Notes under the pieces: generated by a model
The model's input: the letters and a program-made list of their open reading frames with translations, nothing else
The model's database searches: none
Told to the model about the DNA's origin: nothing
Program-made: the position numbers and the translations under genes
Source of the DNA: Sporisorium sorghi
Taxonomy: Eukaryota > Basidiomycota > Ustilaginomycetes > Ustilaginales > Ustilaginaceae
NCBI GenBank assembly: GCA_023212695.1
Contig: JALCCG010000028.1
Span: 62,001 to 126,000 of the forward strand
DNA length: 64,000 nt
Reading direction: 5' to 3'
Shown: positions 24,290 through 32,758 of the stretch, piece after piece
Position numbering within the stretch: the stretch's first letter is position 1
How the letters are laid out: each line of letters opens with the position of its first letter

Positions 24290-24907
24290 ATGATAAAGAA
24301 AATAGGTCAGCAAATAATAATAGGTATGCTTTTTGCGCTTGTTTTTGCCTTCCCAACTACGATATTTGCACATACTCAATTGGAAATGTCATCACCCAAA
24401 GAAGGGGAAACCGTGACGACGGAACTTAAGGATGTATCCCTGCAATTTAACACGAATATTGAAAAACTTAGCTCTTTTAAAATCATTCATCAATCGAAAC
24501 AGGAAGTGCCTCTTGATCAAACTACGATTGAGGGGAATACGATGACAAGGCATATTATGGATGGGACGGCTCTTGAAAATGGTACATATACCGTTGAATG
24601 GAGAATTGTTGGGAAAGACGGTCACCCTATAGAAGGAAAATATGACTTTACTGTCGATATATCAGCAAAGGAGCCGGTTACAGAAACCAATGCGAAGGCA
24701 CCGGAAATAACAGATCAAGAGGCAGTTTCTGAGCCGAAGGAAACTCCTGAGGTGACTTCCGAGACTGCAAGCGGTAATCAAGCGAATACGGAGTCGGACA
24801 TAAATCAAACGGGAAAAAATAATATTTGGATTTATTTTGTGGTTGGTATTGTGATCATCCTGATTATAGCTGGAGTAGGAAGAGGAATGACTCGGAGGAA
24901 AAAATGA
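24290..24907 (+). CDS. copC: CopC-domain exported copper-binding protein, C-terminally anchored
   Basis: A 205-residue exported protein. A signal peptide (1-27) ends in FAHTQLEMSSP, whose N-terminal histidine after cleavage is the usual CopC copper ligand. The CopC beta-barrel covers residues 28-125 and includes VEWRIVGKDGHPIEGKYDF. A Glu/Thr-rich linker (130-178) leads to a C-terminal helix (180-199) and a basic tail. AAAGGGTTG precedes the ATG. It overlaps copD by ATGA and works with it in copper handling or uptake at the membrane. Confidence 0.9.
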   Translation: MIKKIGQQIIIGMLFALVFAFPTTIFAHTQLEMSSPKEGETVTTELKDVSLQFNTNIEKLSSFKIIHQSKQEVPLDQTTIEGNTMTRHIMDGTALENGTYTVEWRIVGKDGHPIEGKYDFTVDISAKEPVTETNAKAPEITDQEAVSEPKETPEVTSETASGNQANTESDINQTGKNNIWIYFVVGIVIILIIAGVGRGMTRRKK

Positions 24908-25989
24908 ATTGGTATTGGATAGGGGAACCCATACTTTATAGTTGCTTAGCTATCTTATTCGGGGGCATTATCGTCCCACGCATTCATACACAAGTCAAAT
25001 TCCCTGCCAAATTATTAATTATAGCCGCAGTAGGAGTCGCAATCTTTTCGTTTCTACCGGTTCTCAGAATTGTTCTCTTTTTCTCAGATGATGCAGGCTT
25101 TGCACTTATATTTAAGAATGTCATGCTGTTTTTCTCAGAAGGGAAAGCATATATTTGGACAGTGATTTTCACCGGATTATTTATCAGTACCGTGTTGGTG
25201 AACAAAGGAGTTGATAGTAAAGGAACCAATAAAATAGCTCTTACGGGGTTATTCTTGGTAGCGATCGGTATTATCGGGACTCTATCGTGGTCAAGCCATG
25301 CATCCTCCAATTTTGGAATCATAGGTTTTTGGACGCAATTTCTACATTTGTTTTCTGTAAGCGTTTGGGCAGGCATTCTGGTTGTTGCCGGCTTGTATAT
25401 ACCCAATAAAGCAGATGAGTGGAAGGCGTTTTTAAGATGGTATCATCCGCTTGCAATTATCGCTATGATTATCATCCTTGTATCCGGATTACTTTTAAAT
25501 ATGAGAACAGATCCTGATTATGTGAACTCTTGGATCACTTCATATGGTCAATCCTTATTGTTAAAACATCTTTTCGTGATTCCGCTTTTGGTCATTGCTT
25601 TCTTGAACGGTTTCTTAGTAAAAAGGAACCTAAACCATACGGATTTCAATCCTAAAAAGTGGATGCTGGTCGAGGGAATCATTATTCTACTGATCTATAC
25701 CGTTACAGGCTATATGAATCAGCAGCCAGCCCCTCATGATTTAAATCCTCAATTGATGGAATCATCAGCATCTAAGTTATATATGTGGTTGATCCAAGGA
25801 GAAGGAGTGCGGGTTCCAGTTGAAATTACATGGAGTCCGATATCTGTGTTCCTCTTTATAGTGGCACTTTGTAGTATTGTTTCAATGTACCTGTTGTTTA
25901 AGAAAAATAAGAATGCTTACGCAGCTCTGATTTGTGCAGTTATATTTACATTTGTTTCATTTGTAGGGTTTATGACCTTAGTATCCTGA
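24904..25989 (+). CDS. copD: CopD-family copper resistance/uptake membrane protein
   Basis: A 361-residue protein with eight or nine membrane helices. The CopD domain is recognisable from WTQFLHLFSVSVWAGILVVAG and WYHPLAIIAMIIILVSGL, with conserved histidines. GGAGG lies 5 bp before ATG 24904, and ATGA overlap couples it to copC. Upstream in-frame starts would read back through copC and are rejected. It probably imports or stores copper for the oxidase encoded nearby. Confidence 0.9.
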   Translation: MNWYWIGEPILYSCLAILFGGIIVPRIHTQVKFPAKLLIIAAVGVAIFSFLPVLRIVLFFSDDAGFALIFKNVMLFFSEGKAYIWTVIFTGLFISTVLVNKGVDSKGTNKIALTGLFLVAIGIIGTLSWSSHASSNFGIIGFWTQFLHLFSVSVWAGILVVAGLYIPNKADEWKAFLRWYHPLAIIAMIIILVSGLLLNMRTDPDYVNSWITSYGQSLLLKHLFVIPLLVIAFLNGFLVKRNLNHTDFNPKKWMLVEGIIILLIYTVTGYMNQQPAPHDLNPQLMESSASKLYMWLIQGEGVRVPVEITWSPISVFLFIVALCSIVSMYLLFKKNKNAYAALICAVIFTFVSFVGFMTLVS

Positions 25990-26030
25990 GTTAAGACTTA
26001 TATTGTTAGTTAAATGAAATTACTTATCCC

Positions 26031-26066
26031 AAAAGAGCCTGATCATTTTACGATTAGGCTCTTTTT
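26031..26066 (+). terminator. Intrinsic terminator after copD
   Basis: AAAAGAGCCTGATC pairs with GATTAGGCTCTTTT around a short AT-rich loop, followed by T residues. Confidence 0.85.
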
Positions 26067-26232
26067 CTGTTGTCTGTTAAAAAAGGTAAGTATTTAAACA
26101 AGAATATTAACGAAAATGTGTAAGAGGTGAAGGTTGAAAACTAAATGGCGTAATTTGGTTTAGTTTAGGGAACCCTTTATTTCGAGCGATAAATCGTGTA
26201 GATACACTATGAGCATGAGGGAGTTGAAATCA

Positions 26233-27180
26233 ATGGGACAAAAAAGCGTTTCACTTCAACAATCGAATCATGATGGCCACTCCCAAGAGGGGGGGCATTC
26301 ACATAGTCATGGTAAAAACGTGAATAAACAAGCCTTAAAACTTTCTTTTATTCTCATTACAGCATATATGATTGTTGAAGCCATTGGCGGTTTTATGACT
26401 AACAGCCTTGCTTTAATTTCTGATGCAGGTCACATGCTAAGCGATGCTGCTGCCCTTGGATTAAGTTATTTTGCTATGATATTTGGGGAGCGAAGAGCCA
26501 GCAAATATAAAACCTTCGGATACAAAAGGTTCGAGGTTTTAGCTGCATTTATTAATGGTATTACTTTGATCGTAATTTCGTTATACATATTCTGGGAAGC
26601 TTATAAACGATTTTCTGAGCCACCCGAAGTTATGAGTTCGGGTATGATCATTATCGCTTCCATTGGCTTGATTGTTAACTTAGCTGCGGCCTATATTCTG
26701 ATGAAAGGTGACAGGTCCGAAAATCTTAACATAAGGAGTGCTTTTCTTCACGTAATTGGTGATCTACTTGGTTCCATTGGAGCCATTATTGCTGCTTTAC
26801 TGATTATGTTTTTCGGCTGGAACTTAGCAGATCCGATTGCCAGCGTATTGGTGTCCATTCTTATCATCGTGAGTGCTTTCAGGGTGACTCGAGATTCAAT
26901 CCACATTCTCATGGAAGGGGCACCATCCAATATTAAAGTCAACGAAGTTCAAGATATGCTTAGTTCCATTCAACATGTGATCGAAGTACATGATCTGCAT
27001 GTCTGGACTATTTCATCGGACTTCCCTTCACTTAGCTGTCATATCGTCGTGAATGATATACAAAATAGTGCCGTGGTCCTTAAAAAGGCTGAACGCATTC
27101 TAGAGGAACAATTTAAAATTAAACATACTACGATTCAAGTTGATGGTCCGGAAACACAGTGTGATATTGAGGAGCATTGA
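26233..27180 (+). CDS. czcD: Cation diffusion facilitator, zinc/cadmium exporter
   Basis: A 315-residue CDF antiporter exporting Zn, Cd or Co. A histidine-rich cytoplasmic N-terminus (HDGHSQEGGHSHSHGK) precedes six helices. The helix-2 and helix-5 metal sites are visible as SDAGHMLSDA and HVIGDLLGS (the HxxxD pairs). A C-terminal ferredoxin-like domain follows, with HDLHVWTIS. ATG 26233 has GAGGGAG 9 bp upstream; ATG 26209 has no binding site. The upstream region holds GTGTAGATACAC (26196-26207), a possible operator. A terminator follows at 27204-27251. Confidence 0.94.
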   Translation: MGQKSVSLQQSNHDGHSQEGGHSHSHGKNVNKQALKLSFILITAYMIVEAIGGFMTNSLALISDAGHMLSDAAALGLSYFAMIFGERRASKYKTFGYKRFEVLAAFINGITLIVISLYIFWEAYKRFSEPPEVMSSGMIIIASIGLIVNLAAAYILMKGDRSENLNIRSAFLHVIGDLLGSIGAIIAALLIMFFGWNLADPIASVLVSILIIVSAFRVTRDSIHILMEGAPSNIKVNEVQDMLSSIQHVIEVHDLHVWTISSDFPSLSCHIVVNDIQNSAVVLKKAERILEEQFKIKHTTIQVDGPETQCDIEEH

Positions 27181-27203
27181 GGACAACGCGAGAATAAATC
27201 AAA

Positions 27204-27251
27204 CAAAAAAACAGTGAAGAAGTAAGCATTGCTTTACTTTCACTGTTTTTT
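27204..27251 (+). terminator. Intrinsic terminator after czcD
   Basis: AAAAAACAGTGAA and AAGTAA pair with TTACTT and CACTGTTTTTT around GCATTGCT. Confidence 0.85.
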
Positions 27252-27299
27252 GTTGTCTCCCATATGATCATAAGAAGGCGACAGGGTCGTGGCCGAAGT

Positions 27300-28210
27300 A
27301 CTACAATAGTTTAAAGCTGTTGTCGCCGGCTAAATATTCATCCCTACCCGAACTTCATATCGTCTCTATGTGACCGATACCCTAATCGAGATGAGGTTGT
27401 TCAGTACCTAAAAAACTTCGCGTCTCACTTTCAATTACCAATTGCCTTTCATCAACGTGTTGAGCAAGTTTCTAAAGAATCAGGTGTTTTTCAAGTGCGT
27501 ACGACTACGGGAGAAACCTATACTGCAAGCAACGTGATTTGCGCTACCGGTTCTTTTAACAAGTAATATATCCCGTCAATACAGGGTCAGGAAGATACAA
27601 AGGTACTATCGTACATTCCGCGGTTTATAAGAAACCGGATCCCTTTAGGGATCAATCGGTTATCGTTGTTGGCAGGGGAAATTCTGCCGTACAAATCGCA
27701 ATGGAGTTAGCAGATATAGCCAATACCATGTTAGCTGTTCGTGAGCCGGTCTCGCTTGTTCCGCAGCGTTTTTTAGGAAAAGATATTCACTTTTGGTTTA
27801 TCATCACCGGTATCGATTCACACTGGCCGATAGGGAAGTCATTAGCCAACGCTTCTTCCGTTATGGACTTGGATGGGTACAAACAAAGATTGAAGGATGG
27901 CAACCCCAAGCAAAAGATCATGTTTACTTCGTTTTATGAAGATGGGGTGATCTGGCCAGATGGTTCAAAAGAGAAGGTGGATAGCGTAATCTTTGCAACT
28001 GGGTTTCGTTCCAATCTTTCCTTTATTAAGGATCTAGGAGGACTTGATGCTAAGGGAGATCCATTACAAGACCGAGGCATAAGTGCGGTTGTACCTGGTC
28101 TATATTTTGTGGGGCTGTCCGGGCAGCGAACCTTTGCTTCGGCGACCCTGCGTGGTGTTGGTCCTGATGCAAAGTATATCGTGAAACATATTCAGAAAAG
28201 TGCTAAGTGA
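27300..28210 (+). pseudogene. Decayed FMO/CzcO-like flavin monooxygenase
   Basis: Fragments of a flavin monooxygenase are readable in successive frames. They include SLKLLSPAKYSSLP-like coding near 27310, a stretch with DEVVQYLKNFASHFQLP and ICATGSF near 27390-27560, an in-frame stop at about 27564, and then an open stretch with VIVVGRGNSAVQIAMELAD and FATGFRS ending at 28210. The FAD-binding N-terminus is missing and at least two frame changes separate the parts. The open frame from 27701 is therefore the C-terminal end of a dead gene. Placed after czcD, it repeats the metal-exporter/monooxygenase association. Confidence 0.85.
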
Positions 28211-28342
28211 GACGGATGGTTTCTTATGCGGAAAAGTTATTTTTGCTTTCGTCAATGTGACTCGTTTAGGTTCCTTCGACGCCACGCTAATGTTATATAT
28301 ATTTGTAATTGCAGACATTCTAATTTTAACTGGTAGGAATAA

Positions 28343-28378
28343 AAAACAGTGAGTAATCAATGGCTACTCACTGTTTAT
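28343..28378 (+). terminator. Intrinsic terminator
   Basis: AAACAGTGAGTA/TACTCACTGTTT stem with a short loop. It follows a 130-bp stretch whose plus-strand frame reads as a hydrophobic fragment (LMLYIFVIADILIL) with no good start, probably another gene remnant. Confidence 0.75.
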
Positions 28379-28655
28379 TGTATTGTTATAATTCCTAATT
28401 AACTTGTATAAAAAACTATTTATTATTTAGTTTTACTTCAATAAATGAAATGATTTCATTTTTATCCCTCGAGTCGAATGTCTGAGATACGATCATGGAG
28501 CTGCTGGGAAAATGAGGATCACTTTCTGGAGTATTGGTAATCATGACATTATTTTAGAGAAGCTACTTTTTCAGAAGAAAGTCAGCAAACGAATACCAAG
28601 AGAAAAGAAATTAACTCAGATAAAGGAAGTATGTAAGAAATAAATTGCAACAGAA
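28379..28655. other. Intergenic stretch, little coding support
   Basis: The only candidate is a 43-codon frame at 28512-28643 (MRITFWSIGNHD start) behind a weak GGGAAA. I cannot support it as a gene. Nothing else is recognised. Confidence 0.5.
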
Positions 28656-28870
28656 ATGGATATAAGGTTTGAAAAACGTAGCAAAAGAAGTAGGAGTCTC
28701 CACGAGAAAATGGAACGAAAAATTAGGGAATGGGACTCAAGTGAGGCGACCGATGTATCGGGTGCTAGATTAGCATATACATTTATCCCCACCGGTTTCG
28801 GATTAGTTATTGAGGTGTGCGATGCGATGTTTGTAAGAGGAAATTGAGCCTGACAGAAGGTAGGGGATAG
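28656..28870 (+). pseudogene. Small CxxC protein broken by a 5-bp tandem duplication
   Basis: The frame from 28656 reads a 63-residue product with TDVSGARLAYTFIPTGFGLVIEV and then drifts to CDAMFVRGN. At 28818-28827 the pentamer TGCGA occurs twice in tandem. Continuing in the frame after the second copy gives CDVCKRKLSLTEGRG and a stop at 28868-28870, which restores a CxxC pair and a plausible tail. I infer a recent 5-bp duplication in a small zinc-ribbon-like gene of unknown function. No strong ribosome binding site is seen. Without a relative to compare, the intact form is a guess. Confidence 0.5.
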
Positions 28871-29049
28871 AGCACTTCAATATTCTTTGTAGAGGAGATA
28901 CTCGGTTATCAAAAATAATACGTATTAGAAGATCTCTGGCAAACTAATGTCAGAGGTTTTTGTTATAATTAGGAATATCATGTGGAATCAGGTATCAGAG
29001 TATTAACAAACAAAAATTATGGGCCAGGGAATATGAAAATGAGACTTAA

Positions 29050-29347
29050 GAGGGTTAATTAATAATAAGCAATTTCCGTTGTTATGGGCGAACAGAGACA
29101 GTAATAACTTTTGAGGATATTACTACTTTATCGGAGCATAGCAGCGGAAAGAGCGCTGCGCTTCAATTATATTGAGGCGAATTTTTCTTTTATTGAAGAA
29201 GAGAACAGTAATGGAGAAATTGATTATGCCATACCTACATACTATGAACACTTTGTTGTTGATCAACCAGGCGAGCCTCCCTATTTAAGGATCCGATTGC
29301 AGGCTACATGGGAGCAAAGATACCGCAGATGGTATGATCGAAAATAA
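29050..29347 (+). pseudogene. Hypothetical small protein, probably frameshifted
   Basis: The open frame 29111-29347 (TTG start, no clear binding site) encodes ALRFNYIEANFSFIEEE and ends VDQPGEPPYLRIRLQATW. A second frame just upstream reads FRCYGRTETVITFEDITTL and SEHSSGKSAA and runs out at 29188, exactly where the first becomes protein-like. The joint near 29160-29170 would need a one-base change. I infer one gene split by a frameshift. The family is not recognised. The 160 bp to the next gene contain nothing I can identify. Confidence 0.45.
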
Positions 29348-29511
29348 AATATACTATATGTCAATGTCAGAGGATGGAGAACAACATGATACAAGGGTGC
29401 CAACAAGTGACCTCTCTTAAATTAAAATATTTATGTGCCTGCAATTCGAAATCCTTACACATTATTATAGAGGTTAGCGCAGTGGACAATCCCTTTTGGA
29501 GATGAAATCTT

Positions 29512-30729
29512 ATGGATCTTATTGCTCACAATGATAGTGTTGCTCTAATGAAGCGTAAACTTCGTGATTTTCAAGATTTATTTGGAGCTGATAATATCCG
29601 GATTTATGAAGAATACTATTCCGCATTTTCTCACCGGAATCAGCAATGGTTGTTCTCCGCATTGCATTATGAATTGAATGGGCTGCTTCGCTATCTGTTT
29701 ACGAAACTTCTAGGGAACCGCCACTATAATGCAGATGAAAGCCGGAAGCTTTTAGCCATAATTCAAATGATCGGATCTCTAAAAATGAATTTGAAAACTA
29801 CCGAATTTGAATTTGAGTTAGACCCATCCTATGATGAGTTGTTAAAGAAATGCAGAACTTTTTTAAAACCGACCAATGGCAGCCCCATCCCGGATGATCT
29901 AGGAGAGATCGAACTAATCGATCATCGGAACATTTTCCATCTTAAACAGTCAGTCTCGGTACCGAACAATCCATCGAGAGCGTATCCGTTAATTTTCGTT
30001 GGGGAAGGTTCCTACTCACAAGTCTTTAAATATAGAGATGAAAGCTATGACCTGTGGATCGCTCAGAAACGAGCATTAAATAACTTGACTACTGCAGAAC
30101 TCGTACGGTTCCGAAACGAATTTGACGACCTGAAGAAATTCGACTCTCCTTTCATTATCAAAGCTTACGAGTACGATAATCAAAACAATTCATACACAAT
30201 GGAATTTGTCCCTCTAACACTCGATACATACATCTTCAAATGGAATGATCGACTTTCCATAAATGAAAGAATTCGACTCATTACACAACTTTTCCGGGCA
30301 TTTTCATATATCCATCATGAAGGTCTTTGGCATCGGGACATTTCATATACCAACATTCTTGTCAAGCAGCATATTGATGGCAGTGTATTCCTGAAGGTTG
30401 CTGATTTTGGCTTGGCGAAACACCCGCATATCCGACTGACACGTCCTGGAACCGAGTTTAAAGGTTCACTGAACGATTCAAATTTGAGAATTATCGGGTT
30501 TGAAAACTATGAAGTTCGTCACGAAGTCTTTGCACTTGCTTTCATCATCTGCTATATACTTACTGGAAAAAAAGAGCTCTCGGCTATAAAGGGCGATACC
30601 GTATTCGAATTTTTTGAAATCGCAACAAGCCCTGATCTTAATCGTCGCTTTAATTCCGTAAACGAGATGGCTCAAGCCTTTCAACGGTTAATACCTCATA
30701 TACGGGAATTAAGTTCACGAAAACTCTAA
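29512..30729 (+). CDS. Ser/Thr protein kinase with a novel N-terminal helical domain
   Basis: A 405-residue cytosolic protein. Residues 1-130 are predicted helical (ALMKRKLRDFQDLF, LFSALHYELNGLLRYLFTKLL) and I cannot name the domain. Residues 155-390 form a Hanks-type kinase: glycine loop GEGSYSQVF (164-172), lysine K186, catalytic loop HRDISYTNIL (D276, N281), and DFG at 298-300. No membrane anchor or PASTA repeat is present, unlike housekeeping PrkC. GGAGATG precedes the ATG. It lies among decayed genes and 670 bp before the reverse transcriptase. Lone kinases with extra helical domains are frequent in phage-defence islands, so defence is a reasonable but unproven role. Confidence 0.85.
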   Translation: MDLIAHNDSVALMKRKLRDFQDLFGADNIRIYEEYYSAFSHRNQQWLFSALHYELNGLLRYLFTKLLGNRHYNADESRKLLAIIQMIGSLKMNLKTTEFEFELDPSYDELLKKCRTFLKPTNGSPIPDDLGEIELIDHRNIFHLKQSVSVPNNPSRAYPLIFVGEGSYSQVFKYRDESYDLWIAQKRALNNLTTAELVRFRNEFDDLKKFDSPFIIKAYEYDNQNNSYTMEFVPLTLDTYIFKWNDRLSINERIRLITQLFRAFSYIHHEGLWHRDISYTNILVKQHIDGSVFLKVADFGLAKHPHIRLTRPGTEFKGSLNDSNLRIIGFENYEVRHEVFALAFIICYILTGKKELSAIKGDTVFEFFEIATSPDLNRRFNSVNEMAQAFQRLIPHIRELSSRKL

Positions 30730-30840
30730 AAGGTTGAAGGTGAAACCGCCAGGGACCTCAATTACGGCCAAGTCGCCCTCGAATCTGTCAAAAAAACTTA
30801 TAGTTTCACCGGCGCCCGTCGAATGGCGTTCGTCGTTTTT
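30715..30840 (-). pseudogene. DUF3006-like fragment
   Basis: On the minus strand a short frame reads FFDRFEGDLAVIEVPGG and stops at 30715 inside the kinase 3' end. DRFEGDxAVIE is the hallmark of small DUF3006 proteins. There is no suitable start codon with a ribosome binding site and the C-terminal half is missing, so this is at best a remnant. Plus-strand open frames over it are shadows. Confidence 0.4.
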
Positions 30841-31032
30841 TCTTCGTGAAAGGGTAGTTCCTCATTGCGGCCCCTCAAAAAACGGTTTAAGAAGAAAATC
30901 GTTAAATACTGATGTAACGACTATTTTCTTCAGTGTCTCAACGTAATCTTTTTACCGTCGCTGATCGTGTGATCGAGCCTTACAGGTCGGTCCGGTAGAC
31001 CGTAGCCTTGGCCGCTATGAGGAGGTCTCATT
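30841..31032. other. Intergenic stretch with an imperfect hairpin
   Basis: GAAGAAAAT-CGTT and AACGACTATTTTCTTC (30891-30931) form an imperfect hairpin. A GATCG-rich repeat follows at about 30962. No gene is supported. Confidence 0.4.
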
Positions 31033-31197
31033 ATGTGGGGTACTATTTATATTATCGTACACAATCTTACTTTTCCCTCAATATGGGGGAGAATTGAAGG
31101 ATTACGAGGAAAGGTCGTAAAAGTGAATTCGATGCTAAACGTCAAAATTGTGAAGGGCGTTTTCACTTTTTATATTGTATGCAGGTTAGCTCTATAG
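31033..31197 (+). CDS. Possible 54-residue small protein before the RT non-coding RNA
   Basis: An ATG at 31033 has GAGGAGGT 7 bp upstream, the best ribosome binding site in this stretch, and opens a 54-codon frame beginning MWGTIYIIVHNL. It ends 34 bp before the stem of the RT-associated RNA. The product has no recognised domain and its second half overlaps an AAAAGTGAA/TTCACTTTT repeat. It may be a real small gene, a fragment, or chance. Confidence 0.35.
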   Translation: MWGTIYIIVHNLTFPSIWGRIEGLRGKVVKVNSMLNVKIVKGVFTFYIVCRLAL

Positions 31198-31230
31198 TGA
31201 CAGATTATAGTTATTGTGGGAAAATAGTCA

Positions 31231-31379
31231 TGGTAACAGGGTCTCTAGCTTTGTGCTCATTAATTTGAGTGGACTCTTCGGGGTAAACCTAGTTAAAAGG
31301 CGTCAAAAAGCTTTTGTCTTTGCCTCATCCTGACCTGTTTACAGGTGCCATCCTTTATCCTCTAGAGACCCTGTTACTA
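31231..31379 (+). ncRNA. Candidate structured non-coding RNA of the RT system
   Basis: GTAACAGGGTCTCTAG (31233-31248) is the exact reverse complement of CTAGAGACCCTGTTAC (31362-31377). A G-T and a T-A pair extend the stem to 31231/31379, giving 18 bp. The 113-nt interior can form several small hairpins, including CTCA-TTAATT-TGAG and ACCTG-TTTA-CAGGT (31333-31346), and repeats TGCC..ATCC on both sides of the latter. There is no T run, so it is not an intrinsic terminator. It ends 23 bp before the reverse transcriptase start. By analogy with retrons and DRT systems it is probably the RT's template or partner RNA; that function is inferred. Confidence 0.75.
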
Positions 31380-31402
31380 ATACATTAAGCAGGTGACGTT
31401 TT

Positions 31403-32752
31403 ATGAGTAATTCGGATCTTTTATCTGAAAAACTTCAACTTAAGCATTTGAGAGATGTTTATAATTTGAAAATTTCACATAAAGCAAATCCTGGACTAGA
31501 TAGGATGAATCGAAATGCATTTGAAAAAAATTTAGATGAACATTTGAATGTAATTAATTATAAAATACATAACGGCACATATAAATTTACTTATTTTAAG
31601 GAAAAGCTTCTTTCTAAGGGGAAGGGTAAGCTACCAAGGGTAATTTCTATTCCAACAATTCGGGACAAAATTACACTTAGCGTGCTAAATGAAATACTTA
31701 CTGAAGTTTTCAAGGATGAAATTGAGGGGAAATTGACTCAAACAATTATCGATGAAATAAAAAATGCAGTAAATTCCGGAGAATACAATTACTTCATTAA
31801 AATAGATATTAAGAATTTTTACGGTAATATTAACCATCCAATAATCCTTAAGAAAATCCAAAAGAAGATTAAGGATAAAAGTGTCTTATCTCTGGTTGAA
31901 AAAGCTTTGATAAACCCTACAGTTACGGAAGGAAAGAGAAATGTTGAACCGGAAGTGCCTTCAGTTGGGGTTCCGCAAGGTGTTTCAATTTCGAATATCT
32001 TAGCTAACATTTATTTATTAGAAGTCGACAAGAGAATCGGCAGTTTTAAAGGTGTTAAGTATTTTCGCTACGTAGATGATATTTTGATCCTTTGTAAAAC
32101 TAGCAATAAGAAAAGAACCTTTAAGTCTATTGAAAATGAACTATGTAACAAACTAAAACTTGCTATAAATAGTAAGAAGGACGAGGGCCTACTTACAAAA
32201 GGTTTTGATTATCTTGGATATGCCTATAAAAAGTTAAATGAATACAAGTATGGTTTTAGCGTTAGACCAAACAATCTCTTGAAGTTAGAAACATCAATAA
32301 TTGAAATTTTTTCGGAGTATAAAAAAAATAAAAGTAGTGAACAGTTTTTGTGGGATATAAACAATCGGATTACTGGTTTTGTTCTTGAGGATAATAAGTA
32401 CGGATGGTTGTTTTTTTACTCGCAGATTGACAACGTCGCAATATTGTATCATTTAGATTGGTTTGTAAATAAAATGTGTGGTGTGTACAAAGTTAAGCCA
32501 GCTTTACAGAAACAGATAAAAAGATTCGTCAAAGCGTACTTTGAAATTATTATGAAAAGAGGAAAATCAGCTTACATACCAAATTCAAAAGAATTTCCCC
32601 TAGATGAGAAAAAAAGAATTCTTCAAACAATATACAACATTAACAGATCAGAACTTGATAAAATGCCTAATAATGATGTAGACAAACTATTCAAAAGAAA
32701 AGTGTACATCTCGGTAAAAGAACTTGAGAAAGATGTGCAAAATATTTCGTAG
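31403..32752 (+). CDS. Reverse transcriptase of the defence-associated (DRT/UG-Abi) type
   Basis: A 449-residue reverse transcriptase. RT motifs are visible in order: SIPTIRDKITLSVLNEIL (motif 2 region), FIKIDIKNFYGNI with the first catalytic aspartate (D135), SVGVPQGVSISNILANIYL (190-205), RYVDDILIL with the YVDD pair (D225, D226), and GFDYLGYAYK. The helical C-terminus lacks a group II intron maturase X/HNH domain, and I do not see the retron VTG signature. AGGTGA precedes the ATG. It follows the structured RNA and is followed after 6 bp by a SLATT-type gene. The exact DRT class cannot be assigned by eye. Confidence 0.92.
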   Translation: MSNSDLLSEKLQLKHLRDVYNLKISHKANPGLDRMNRNAFEKNLDEHLNVINYKIHNGTYKFTYFKEKLLSKGKGKLPRVISIPTIRDKITLSVLNEILTEVFKDEIEGKLTQTIIDEIKNAVNSGEYNYFIKIDIKNFYGNINHPIILKKIQKKIKDKSVLSLVEKALINPTVTEGKRNVEPEVPSVGVPQGVSISNILANIYLLEVDKRIGSFKGVKYFRYVDDILILCKTSNKKRTFKSIENELCNKLKLAINSKKDEGLLTKGFDYLGYAYKKLNEYKYGFSVRPNNLLKLETSIIEIFSEYKKNKSSEQFLWDINNRITGFVLEDNKYGWLFFYSQIDNVAILYHLDWFVNKMCGVYKVKPALQKQIKRFVKAYFEIIMKRGKSAYIPNSKEFPLDEKKRILQTIYNINRSELDKMPNNDVDKLFKRKVYISVKELEKDVQNIS

Positions 32753-32758
32753 ATTGGG

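Noticed and set aside
30734..30946. 70-codon plus-strand frame
   Set aside because: Shadow of the minus-strand DUF3006-like remnant; no ribosome binding site.
31403..32752. Group II intron RT belonging to the 1681-2000 fragment
   Set aside because: It is 29 kb away, has no maturase X or endonuclease domain, and no intron domains surround it.
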